A stretch of DNA of 64,000 bases from Streptomyces sp. CB02058 (GTDB lineage Bacteria; Actinomycetota; Actinomycetes; Streptomycetales; Streptomycetaceae): NCBI RefSeq assembly GCF_001905505.1, contig NZ_LIPG01000004.1, positions 124,001 through 188,000 of the forward strand, in the 5' to 3' direction. The position numbers and the translations under genes were made by a program. The notes under the pieces were generated by a model that was given only the letters and a program-made list of their open reading frames with translations, did no database searches and was not told the DNA's origin. Positions 8,884-16,744 of the stretch are shown one piece after another (positions within the stretch are counted from its first letter, which is position 1; every line of letters begins with the position of its first letter).

Positions 8884-9486
8884 ATGTCGGAGCTTCTCGT
8901 CGACTTCATCACCTCCCTCGACGGCTGTGCGTCCGGAGAGGGATGGCCAGGGTTCTGGGGCCTCGAAGGCCCGGCGTACCTCGCATGGCTGGGTGAGCAG
9001 CCCAGAGCCACCTATCTGTTGGGGGCGAACACCTACCGTCTGATGTCGGGCTTCGCCGCAGGGGAGGTCCCGCAAGGCAACGACGAGTTCAGGCCCGAGG
9101 AAGAGGCGTCCGTCGACGAGCTCACGCAGACGCCCAAGGTGGTGTTCTCCTCCTCGCTCGAGGAGCCACTGACGTGGGCCAACTCCACGCTCGTCCGTGA
9201 CGACGCCGTCGAGGCGGTCCGCGCCATGAAGTCGAGTGGCTCAGGACTCCTCAGCACGATCGGCAGCCTCAGCCTGTGCCGGTCCCTTCTGCGAGCCGGA
9301 CTCGTCGACCGCTTCCGCGTCGTGATGTTCCCGGTGATCACCGGGGCCACGGGCGAAGAACGCATCTACGACGGATATCCGGACGTCGCACTCGAGATGA
9401 TCGAGCATCGCACCTTCGACGGCCGCATCCAGCTGGTCGAGTACAGGCCCAAGGTGCTCGAGCACCCGCCGCTCGTCGCCGCGTGA
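8884..9486 (+). CDS. Dihydrofolate-reductase-fold protein (RibD C-terminal domain family)
   Basis: This 200-residue protein resembles the small RibD-C/DHFR-like family, which uses an NADPH-type Rossmann-like fold; most members have no proven substrate. Support comes from the N-terminal LVDFITSLDG strand-turn, LLGANTYRLM, KVVFSSSLEEPLTW, the glycine-rich STIGSLSLCRSLLRAGLVDRF region and the conserved PVITGATGEERIYDG near residues 150-165. The ATG at 8884 follows a clear AAAGGAGAG ribosome site. It stands alone between the ABC operon and a hypothetical gene. Confidence 0.8.
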   Translation: MSELLVDFITSLDGCASGEGWPGFWGLEGPAYLAWLGEQPRATYLLGANTYRLMSGFAAGEVPQGNDEFRPEEEASVDELTQTPKVVFSSSLEEPLTWANSTLVRDDAVEAVRAMKSSGSGLLSTIGSLSLCRSLLRAGLVDRFRVVMFPVITGATGEERIYDGYPDVALEMIEHRTFDGRIQLVEYRPKVLEHPPLVAA

Positions 9487-9679
9487 CCTCGCGTCGACCG
9501 CCGGTCCGGACAGCTGCCGGGCCGGCGCCGACGTGGGAGTGTTCGGGCCGGAGCATGCCCGGCACGAGGACGGGCCCCCGCGACACCGGCCCCCATGGCC
9601 GGCCGGCAGCACCCCGACGCGGCGGGTGATCGTCGTTTCCGGCTTGTAGCGCTGTGGCATTCGTTGGGACCATCTGCGC

Positions 9680-10126
9680 ATGTTCGAGTTGCTCCCCGAG
9701 GTCGGTCTCCGACTCCCTGGCCGTGCCGGCACACTCCGCTTCGGCATGGACGAGCGCACCGCTCAGTGGGCCGTCGCCACCGTCGCGGACGTTCGCGATG
9801 GCTGGGTCTGTGGCGCACGCTGGGCCTTCAGCGCGCAGTACCGGGGCCTGACGCTCGACGCGTACGGCGACACCACGGACCGCCACGGCCGGCATGAGGA
9901 CACCCCTGGCCTGGCCGGCATCGGTCTCACCCGTGCCCCCTTCCCACTCACCGGGCCGTCTGCCTGCCCCGTTGTCCTTCGCGGCATCGACCTCTTCGGC
10001 TACCCGACCAGCGAGGTTTCGGACGCCCTCGGTGACGACCTGCCGCCCACCCTCCGGCTCAGCGGCGACGGCCTCTACCTCACCGCCGTGTCGGTCCACC
10101 CCGGATCCGTACGTGTCGAGAGATGA
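9680..10126 (+). CDS. Hypothetical protein
   Basis: This 148-residue soluble protein has normal codon use and a plausible fold (alternating beta strands, a C-terminal FGYPTSEVSDALGDDLPPTLRLSGDGLYL segment), but I do not recognise a family. The ATG at 9680 lacks a good ribosome site, so the start is uncertain. It is convergent with the DUF2330 gene, and the 220 bases between them hold no gene or strong terminator that I can see. The composition, with scattered charged loops and no signal peptide, would suit a cytoplasmic protein. Confidence 0.5.
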   Translation: MFELLPEVGLRLPGRAGTLRFGMDERTAQWAVATVADVRDGWVCGARWAFSAQYRGLTLDAYGDTTDRHGRHEDTPGLAGIGLTRAPFPLTGPSACPVVLRGIDLFGYPTSEVSDALGDDLPPTLRLSGDGLYLTAVSVHPGSVRVER

Positions 10127-10346
10127 GAGAACGGCGACCCGTCCCCCTCGATGAGCGTGTCCTGCGCCTCCAGCCGGATGTCGGGCTGGGCTGCGCGGAG
10201 ACCCGGCCACGCCTGCGCCCAGGGCGCGATGCCCGTGGCGCGCATGTCGTACGCCGAGAGCGTGGCCCACGTGGGCCGCCGGCCCGGCGAGAACCTCCTC
10301 GGTCCTGCCCCGACTCGGCGTGGAACAGGCGTCCTCTCCTCCTGGT

Positions 10347-11432
10347 TCATGCGGCCGGACGTGCCCCGCGGCGCCGCCGCCGGACATGTGCCGCGACGGC
10401 CCACCCGACGACTGCGAGCAGCACGCCCGCCACCGTGAGGAACCAGACCGGGATTCCGCCGCTGACCGTGAGGATCCGGTCGTGGTAGACCACTTCCCGG
10501 TACGGGGTGTCGGAGGCCGCCGGCGTCAGCTCGTGGTCGCCGTCGATCCGGGACGGGAAGGGGAACGACTGGTCGATCGCGGTCAGATACACCGGCTCAT
10601 CGCCGCCGATCAGCTCGGCGACCGCGCCCTCCGGCTCGACCGGGCCGGCGAAGGTCACCTCGGGCGCCTGCCCACCGATGCCGTCGCGCGGTTCCATGCG
10701 GTGGTCGGCGAGGACGTACAGGCCGAGCGACTGGGGGGTCCTGGCGAGACGGGAGAGCCGCATGGGATAGATCAGCCGCTCGCTGGCGAAGCTGATCCGC
10801 AGCGGATCGAGCTCGCCCCGGAGCGTCGTGCCGTCCGCGTCGGGGACGAGGCGCACCGCGACGTACTCCCACTTCTGCTCGACGTACGGCTGCAGTTCGG
10901 CCGCGAGCCCGTCGGACAACTCGAAGCCGTTCTTCTCCAGCCAGCCGCTGAGTGCCTTCGGATCGGTGGCGGTGAGCCGTGCCACGTCGAAGGGGCCGAG
11001 TCGCTCGCGGCCGACGACCCCGACCGCGCCGGCGCGGGGCGGTGCGGCTCCCGCGCCGTCCACGTCGCCGTCGGTGAACGGCCAGTCCTTACCGCGCGGC
11101 CAGAAGTAGTGGCGGTCCTTGTGTTCCGGACGGGTGAGCTGTTCGAGCTCGTCGAAGAGCTCCGCGTCGCCGAGCTCGACGTCGGCGCGGCCTGGTACGG
11201 GCATGATCCACGCGGCCCGCTCGGCGGTCCCGCGCACGGTGAAGCGCATGACGATCTGTTCCGTACGGCCGTCCCAGCGCACGGCGGAGCTTTCCCGGTC
11301 CACGCCGATGTGCTGGTTCCGGTCCGGGATCATGGCTCCGCAGCCGCAGGCGTACGCCGGTGCGATCAGTGAGCCGAGCTGCAGCACGAACAGCGCGAAC
11401 AGCATGGCCAGAATTCTGTGTGTCCCCCGCAT
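10347..11432 (-). CDS. Secreted, membrane-anchored DUF2330 protein
   Basis: This 361-residue protein has an N-terminal signal peptide (basic start, then LAMLFALFVLQLGSLIAPAYA) with mature sequence beginning at the cysteine pair CGCGAMIPD, which is the DUF2330 hallmark. The long extracytoplasmic domain contains the family's AAWIMPVPGRADVELGD and FDELEQLTRPEHKD. A C-terminal helix (VWFLTVAGVLLAVVGWAVAA) and an Arg-rich tail anchor it in the membrane. The function of DUF2330 is not known to me. It is transcribed alone from the 260-base gap that separates it from the BNR_4 gene. Confidence 0.82.
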   Translation of the reverse strand: MRGTHRILAMLFALFVLQLGSLIAPAYACGCGAMIPDRNQHIGVDRESSAVRWDGRTEQIVMRFTVRGTAERAAWIMPVPGRADVELGDAELFDELEQLTRPEHKDRHYFWPRGKDWPFTDGDVDGAGAAPPRAGAVGVVGRERLGPFDVARLTATDPKALSGWLEKNGFELSDGLAAELQPYVEQKWEYVAVRLVPDADGTTLRGELDPLRISFASERLIYPMRLSRLARTPQSLGLYVLADHRMEPRDGIGGQAPEVTFAGPVEPEGAVAELIGGDEPVYLTAIDQSFPFPSRIDGDHELTPAASDTPYREVVYHDRILTVSGGIPVWFLTVAGVLLAVVGWAVAAHVRRRRRGARPAA

Positions 11433-11692
11433 GCCCCCTCAGACGCGGAGCGCGAAGATCCGGTTCCGGCAGGTGGCACCTCGGGCAGACGCCGGTCGAG
11501 CGGGGCAACGCACCCGGCTCGCTCGACGGCGGGAAACACGGCGACAGTTCGCATGGGGTTGGAGCGTGGACGGTTCAGCACACCCCTGCGCTCGCGCTGA
11601 GCACGCAACCACAGCGCGAGCGCCTCCTGCTTTCGCCGCCCGCAGGACCGCGGCCTCACCTCCGTACGGACGGCGTCGCACGGCAGGACCCC

Positions 11693-12997
11693 TCAGCGCG
11701 TCGCGTAGTACAAGGCGTTGTGAGCGGTGTCCGGAAGGTAGAGCACATCACGGCCGTCGGAGTCCCGTCGCACCGCGAGCCGGTCGGCGCTCACGCCCGG
11801 CGCGGCCGACAGCGCGGTCCAGGTCCCGTCCGCCGACTGCGTCGCGGAGAAGACCCGGTCGGTGCCCGAGGTGGTCACGTAGTAGATGCGCTTGGCGTCC
11901 GTCTCGTCCCAGGTGATGCCGAGGGCGGCCGCGGTCTGTCCGCCGGCGTACACCGTCTTGCCGGTCCAGCCGCCGCCGCTCGGATAGGCGTAGTACACGC
12001 GGAAGTGACCACCGCTGTCCGCCGAGCGGTAGCGATAGGCGACCTTCGGGGTGGAGCCGTCGAGGGTGAGCTTGGCGCTCTGTACCGCGGGGCCGGTGTA
12101 CGCGTTGTCGGCGCTCCACTCCTCGCCCGCGGTGAGGTCCTGGACGACGTCGGAGGTGGCGGGCGTGACCGGGGTGGTGACAGTCGTGTTCGTACTGTCC
12201 GCGAAGGCGCCGGTCGACGGATCGTAGGACAGGTACGAGAGCTGGTGACGGAACGCGGTCGCCGGCGCCTTCGCCCACTCGTAGAGGAGGTGCACGCGGC
12301 CGGAGGCGTCCACCGTGAGGTCGTCGGGGTACACGGAGCGGTACAGCGCACTCGCGAAGGTCGCCACGACGCTCCAGCGGGAGTTGGCGTTGTCCCAGCG
12401 GTACAGCTTGCCGGGGCGCTGGTCGTAGCCGGTACCGACACGGGCGGCCAGATACAGGTCGCCGTTGGGGGCGGTGGTGACGACCGGGTAGGTGATGCCC
12501 ACACCCTGGTCGGGCAGTTCGGACGCGTGGTCGGTGACGTTCCCGCCGGGCGCCTCGGTGCGGAAGTAGCGCCAGGAGTCGGCGTGCATCGAGGTGAAGA
12601 CGTGCAGGCGACCGCTGCCGTCACGGGCGATCGACGGCTGGTTGTGGCCGTTGTCGTCGGGGAACTCGGCCTGCTGCCCGTCGCTGTTCAGCAGCGGCAG
12701 CCGGCTCCAGACCCCGTCCGGGTCGCGCCGTGCGATGGCGGGCCGGTGCGTCGCTGCCGCCGAGCCCGGCTCGTTGAAGGCGAAGTAGGTGTACTGCCCA
12801 CGGCCCTTGTACGTGGCGACCGGCGTCCACCAGGCGGCCTGGTTCGACGCGTCCATCGCGTACGGGACCTTCTCGATCACCGTCGCCGCGGCTGCGACGG
12901 TCTGCGCGGTGTCGGCCCCAGCGGCCGGTGCGGGCAGGAGGAGAGCGGCCAGGGCCGCGGCCGAGGCGGTGTAGATACGTACCGTGGGACGTCGCAA
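11693..12997 (-). CDS. Secreted BNR_4 beta-propeller protein, possible polysaccharide lyase
   Basis: This 434-residue exported protein contains repeated BNR_4-type blades (NQPSIARDGSGRLHVF, YPDDLTVDASGRVHLLYEW, LGITWDETDAKRIYYV). The start is a TTG at 12997, preceded by AAGGAG at a 6-base spacing and followed directly by a signal peptide that ends near PAPAAGA; a longer frame upstream has no ribosome site. BNR_4 seven-bladed propellers occur in ulvan lyases (PL24/PL25) and the rhamnose-glucuronate lyase FoRham1, so a lyase acting on a uronic-acid-containing glycan is a reasonable guess. It is last in a unit with a sugar ABC importer, which fits depolymerising or debranching an external glycan before uptake. 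Activity is inferred. Confidence 0.75.
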   Translation of the reverse strand: MRRPTVRIYTASAAALAALLLPAPAAGADTAQTVAAAATVIEKVPYAMDASNQAAWWTPVATYKGRGQYTYFAFNEPGSAAATHRPAIARRDPDGVWSRLPLLNSDGQQAEFPDDNGHNQPSIARDGSGRLHVFTSMHADSWRYFRTEAPGGNVTDHASELPDQGVGITYPVVTTAPNGDLYLAARVGTGYDQRPGKLYRWDNANSRWSVVATFASALYRSVYPDDLTVDASGRVHLLYEWAKAPATAFRHQLSYLSYDPSTGAFADSTNTTVTTPVTPATSDVVQDLTAGEEWSADNAYTGPAVQSAKLTLDGSTPKVAYRYRSADSGGHFRVYYAYPSGGGWTGKTVYAGGQTAAALGITWDETDAKRIYYVTTSGTDRVFSATQSADGTWTALSAAPGVSADRLAVRRDSDGRDVLYLPDTAHNALYYATR

Positions 12998-13104
12998 GAT
13001 GAGCTCCTTCGCGGGTGCGGGTGCGGGCGTGGGAGATGACGCGGACGGCGGCGGCCCGGAGGCCGGCCGGCGCGGTCGTCGTGCGGGGTGGGGTACGGAG
13101 CGGA

Positions 13105-13134
13105 GCCCGGCGAGACGTGCGGCGCTCGCCGGGC
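13105..13134 (-). terminator. Hairpin between the binding-protein and BNR_4 genes
   Basis: A perfect 10-bp stem (GCCCGGCGAG at 13105-13114, complement at 13125-13134) lies in the 190-base gap after the binding-protein gene. A second copy of the CTCGCCGGGCCCGG arm follows at about 13159. It may attenuate transcription so that the binding protein is made in excess of the lyase-like protein. Confidence 0.45.
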
Positions 13135-13187
13135 CCGGACCGGGGAGAGCGTGCCGCGCTCGCCGGGCCCGGGCCACGGCGCTCGGC

Positions 13188-14489
13188 TCAGCGCTTGATG
13201 AGCGCGGCGGCCTCCTCGCCGGCCTGCTTCATCGCGTCCTTCGGCTTCGCCGTGCCGACCAGGACGGCCTGTACCTGCTTGGCGACGGCCTCCTCGATCT
13301 GGGCGTTCTGCGCGAACTGCCAGAACGGGCTGCCGGTCGCGGTCTTCGTGATCTTCTCGGTCCACTCCGTGGTGAAGGTGTCCTTGGCGACCTCGGGAGC
13401 GGCCAGACCCGCGGTGGTGGACGGCGGCAGTGCGCGCGCGGCGAAGTACTCGGAGGTGGTGGCCTGGTCGGTGGTGGTGTGCAGCGCGAACTCGGTCGCC
13501 GCGTCCTGCCCCTTGCCCTGCACGATCGCGATCACACCGCCCCACAGCAGCGCCTGCGGTGTGTCCCCGGCCTTGAGCACCGGACGCTCCATCGGCTGCA
13601 TGGCGTCGGCCAGCGTCTTGTCCTTCGACTGGGCGGAGGTCACGCCCTTGCCGATGATCGCGTCGTCGTAGAAGGCGGCCTTGCCCTGCCCGAACAGGGC
13701 GCGGGCGTCGAAGCGGTCCACGTCGGCGGCGATCAGTTTCTCGTCGTGCAGCTTCTTGTACCAGGTGACCGCGTCGACCGAGGCGTCGTCGCCTATCGTG
13801 ACCTTCCCGCCGTCGAGCAGCTTGCAGCCGAAGGTCTGCATCCACGGGAAGATGTCCTTGAGCTGCGCGACCTTGGTGGCGGCGGCGTACGGCACGACCC
13901 CTCCGCCGAGCCCCTTCAGCTCGCGCAGCGCCGCCTCGAACTCCTCGACGGTGGTGGGGTGCTTCTTGATCCCGGCCTTCTCCAGGAGCTTGGAGTTGGC
14001 GATCACACCGATCGATCCGGTGTTCCACGGCAGGCCGTACTGCTTGCCGTCGTACACACCGCTCTTCAGCGCCACGTCCGTGTAGCCGCCCTTGCCGGCC
14101 ACCGATCCGAGGTCGACCAGCTTGCCCATCTGCGCCATCGCGGCGAGCCAGGCGATGTCGAGGTGCACCGCGCCCGTCGTCTCCCCGCCGCCCAGCTTGA
14201 GGGTGAGCTGGCTCAGGTACTCGTTGTACGGGTACGAGACCGCGCGGATCTTCGACTTCTCGGCCTTCTCCCACGCCGCGATGATCTTCTCGATCGAGGG
14301 CTTGGCAGCCTCCTCGTTGAGCGACCAGGAGGTGAAGTCGAAGTTCTTGGACTTCGGGTCGCCGCCGTTGGACGGGGAGCCGGCGCCGGACGGCGCACAG
14401 GCGCCGAGCACACCGGCGCCCGCCACACCGAGCGCGCCGATACCGAACATGCGCAGCGCGCCGCGCCGGCTGATGCCAGAGGTGGTCAT
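13188..14489 (-). CDS. Sugar ABC transporter substrate-binding lipoprotein
   Basis: This 433-residue family-1 solute-binding protein has a twin-arginine-like start (SRRGALRMFGIGALGVAGAG) and the lipobox LGAC with Cys at about residue 31, so it should be a lipid-anchored exoprotein. The mature domain shows typical sugar-binding elements: YPYNEYLSQLTLKLGGGETTGAVHLDIAWL, YGLPWNTGSIGVIANSKLLEKAG, and GKAAFYDDAIIGKG. It captures an oligosaccharide for the two permeases encoded just upstream. No dedicated ATPase is in the window, as is common for Streptomyces CUT1 systems that share MsiK. The ligand is unknown. Confidence 0.9.
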   Translation of the reverse strand: MTTSGISRRGALRMFGIGALGVAGAGVLGACAPSGAGSPSNGGDPKSKNFDFTSWSLNEEAAKPSIEKIIAAWEKAEKSKIRAVSYPYNEYLSQLTLKLGGGETTGAVHLDIAWLAAMAQMGKLVDLGSVAGKGGYTDVALKSGVYDGKQYGLPWNTGSIGVIANSKLLEKAGIKKHPTTVEEFEAALRELKGLGGGVVPYAAATKVAQLKDIFPWMQTFGCKLLDGGKVTIGDDASVDAVTWYKKLHDEKLIAADVDRFDARALFGQGKAAFYDDAIIGKGVTSAQSKDKTLADAMQPMERPVLKAGDTPQALLWGGVIAIVQGKGQDAATEFALHTTTDQATTSEYFAARALPPSTTAGLAAPEVAKDTFTTEWTEKITKTATGSPFWQFAQNAQIEEAVAKQVQAVLVGTAKPKDAMKQAGEEAAALIKR

Positions 14490-14553
14490 GATCTCTCCAT
14501 GGGAGTGTGCGGGAGGGGAGGTACGTGTGGGGGCGCGGGCCGAACCTGCTGGT

Positions 14554-15474
14554 TCAGCTCTTGACCGAGCCGGCGGTCATGCCGCCGACGAGGTAGCGCT
14601 GCAGGAACATGAAGGCGACGATCACGGGGACCGACACCACGAGCGAGGCAGCCATCAGCTGCGGCCAGGCGGTCTGGAATTCGCCGATGTAGGTGGAGAC
14701 GAGCCCGGGGGGCAGGGTCTGCTTCTCCTTGTCGGCCAGGGTCAGCGCGAAGATGAAGTCGTTCCAGCCGCGCACGAAGGCGAAGAGCCCGGCGGCGATC
14801 ATCCCCGGCGCGGCCAGCGGCGCCACGATGGAGTGCAGTGTCCGCCACCGGGACGCGCCGTCGATGGACGCCGCTTCCAGCAGGGCGTCCGGAATGGTGT
14901 CGAAGATGCCCTTCAGCATCCAGACGCACAGCGGCATGGTGAACGTGGTGAAGGAGAGCACCAGGGCGCTGTACGTGTTGAGCATGCCGAAGCTGGAGAA
15001 GACGGTGTACAGCGTCACCAGCAGCAGCGCCTGGGGGAACATCTGGGAGGCCAGCACCAGGTGCATCAGCGACCGCCGGCCGCGGTAGCGGAACTTGGAG
15101 AACGAGTAGCCCATGTACGTGGCGACGATCACGCTCAGCACGGCGGTGATCGAGGCCACGACGAGCGAGTTGATCATGTACTTGATCAGCTGGTCGTTCT
15201 CGGCCAGGGCCGTGAAGTTGCTGAGGGTCAGATCGGTGGGTATCAGCTTCGGCGGGAACTGGAAGGTCGACTCGGGGGTGCTCAGAGCGGTGGCGAGCAG
15301 CCAGTAGACCGGCAGCAGACCGAAGGCGCCGATGACGACGACCGCGCTCCAGGCGGCGATCCGCGAGCGCAGCAGGTCCTTGCGCATACGGCGCCGGGCG
15401 CTGTGCCCGGTCCGCGTGGCGGACGGCTGCGGCCGGTCGACGGCGGACAGCGGGGTGGAGGTGGTGGAGGTCAT
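14554..15474 (-). CDS. Sugar ABC transporter permease (MalG-like)
   Basis: This 306-residue inner-membrane protein is the MalG-type half of the importer. Six membrane segments are visible, and the EAA loop ALLEAASIDGASRWRTLHSIVAPLAAPG at about residues 215-242 is the ATPase docking site. The stop of the upstream permease overlaps its start (ATGA at 15474), indicating coupling. It begins after a cytoplasmic N-terminal tail of about 35 residues rich in Ser, Thr and Arg. Confidence 0.92.
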   Translation of the reverse strand: MTSTTSTPLSAVDRPQPSATRTGHSARRRMRKDLLRSRIAAWSAVVVIGAFGLLPVYWLLATALSTPESTFQFPPKLIPTDLTLSNFTALAENDQLIKYMINSLVVASITAVLSVIVATYMGYSFSKFRYRGRRSLMHLVLASQMFPQALLLVTLYTVFSSFGMLNTYSALVLSFTTFTMPLCVWMLKGIFDTIPDALLEAASIDGASRWRTLHSIVAPLAAPGMIAAGLFAFVRGWNDFIFALTLADKEKQTLPPGLVSTYIGEFQTAWPQLMAASLVVSVPVIVAFMFLQRYLVGGMTAGSVKS

Positions 15475-16400
15475 CAGGCGTCGCCCTTCCGCTCGGTGAT
15501 CCTGAGGTAGACGGCGACGAGGAGGAGCAGGAGCAGCATCCACAGCCCGCCCAGCGCGGTGGCCCGGCCGATGTCGAAGCCCTTGAAGGCGGTCTGGTAC
15601 ACGGCGGTCGCGAAGGTCTCGGTCGTGCCGGCGGGGCCGCCGCCGGTGAGGACGTAGATGGTGTCGAAGTGCTGGAAGTTCCAGATGAACTCCAGCAGGA
15701 GCACGATGGAGGCGACGCCGCGGACCTGCGGCCAGGTGACGGCGAAGAAGCGCCGGATCGAGCCCGCCCCGTCCATCGAGGCCGCCTCGTGCAGCTCCTT
15801 GGGGACGGTCTGCAGTCCGGCCAGGAGCATCACCATCATCCAGGGGAAGCTGGCCCAGGTCTTGGTGACGATCACGGCGAGCATCGCGGTGCCGGGCCGG
15901 CCGAGCCACGCCACGGACTCGTCGATGATTCCGGCCTCCATGAGGACGCCGTTGAGCACCCCGTAGTTCGCGTTGAAGATCCACATCCAGAGGAAGGAGA
16001 CCACCACGCCCGGAATCACCCAGGGGAACAGGAACAGGCCGCGCAGGAAGCCGCTGCCCTTGAGTCCGGTGTTCAGCGCGAGCGCGAGCGCGAAGCCGAT
16101 CGCGAAGGGGACGAGCGTCGCGCCGACGGTGAAGACCAGTGTCTGCTCGAGGATGGTGAGGAAGTCGCCGTCCAGCCAGTAGGTGAAGTTCTCCAGGCCG
16201 ACGAACTCCCGGCCCGGAAGCCGCAGATCCTGCTTGAAGAACCCGGTGAACAGCGCCGACAGCAGCGGGTAGAAGATGATCGCCGCGAACAGGGCGAGGC
16301 CGGGTGCCGTCAGCAGCAGGGCGAACGCACCGTTGGAGAGCCGCCCCCCGGTCCGCTCGCGGGGCGGGGGCGCCTTCTGGGGAGGTGCGGCCGTACTCAT
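15474..16400 (-). CDS. Sugar ABC transporter permease (MalF/UgpA-like)
   Basis: This 308-residue protein is the first gene of the importer unit. It has a Pro-rich cytoplasmic N terminus, six membrane helices, and the EAA loop ELHEAASMDGAGSIRRFFAVTWPQVRG at about residues 205-231. The motif GLENFTYWLDGDFLTILEQTLVF is characteristic of MalF/UgpA-type subunits. A GAGAGGACAGACCC ribosome site precedes the ATG. It is divergent from the FAD oxidoreductase, across a 344-base control region. Confidence 0.92.
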   Translation of the reverse strand: MSTAAPPQKAPPPRERTGGRLSNGAFALLLTAPGLALFAAIIFYPLLSALFTGFFKQDLRLPGREFVGLENFTYWLDGDFLTILEQTLVFTVGATLVPFAIGFALALALNTGLKGSGFLRGLFLFPWVIPGVVVSFLWMWIFNANYGVLNGVLMEAGIIDESVAWLGRPGTAMLAVIVTKTWASFPWMMVMLLAGLQTVPKELHEAASMDGAGSIRRFFAVTWPQVRGVASIVLLLEFIWNFQHFDTIYVLTGGGPAGTTETFATAVYQTAFKGFDIGRATALGGLWMLLLLLLVAVYLRITERKGDA

Positions 16401-16469
16401 GGGTCTGTCCTCTCAAATGGTGGCGGGAGCGCCGGAGCCCTGCGTGGACGTCGTCCCTGCTGCACTGGA

Positions 16470-16519
16470 TGCAAGTTGCAGCATGCGGGATCGTTCTCCA
16501 TATCGTGCGATGGCGTCAA
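16470..16519 (-). promoter_or_regulatory. Putative promoter and IclR-type operator of the sugar ABC unit
   Basis: On the minus strand TTGACG (16519-16514) and AACGAT (16495-16490) are 18 bp apart and could drive the permease-binding protein unit. Just downstream of the expected start, 16470-16480 reads TGCAAgTTGCA, a palindrome matching the TGCAA...TTGCA repeat next to the IclR gene start at 19900-19914. Further TTGCAC half-sites occur at 16585-16590 and 16661-16666, ahead of the FAD gene. The 344-base gap holds no gene. Confidence 0.4.
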
Positions 16520-16744
16520 CCCTTTTCGTCGGTGAATCGCCGATTCTGTGCAGGACCGGCGAACACGCCCCACCTGCCACGAACTTGCACTTCGGCCCAC
16601 GACGGCCAGGTCGGTGGCCGCAACCGGAACTTACAGCGAATCCCATTGGTTGAACAGTGGTTGCACAATATGGATGTGATGTACGTTCAAGGCCGCTCCG
16701 CTGCGGCGGGGAGTATCCGAGCTTCACACCAAGGAGGCCGCACC

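Noticed and set aside
12984..14564. A plus-strand open frame of about 526 codons opposite the binding-protein gene
   Set aside because: It is the antisense shadow of a clear lipoprotein gene, has no ribosome site and no recognisable domain.
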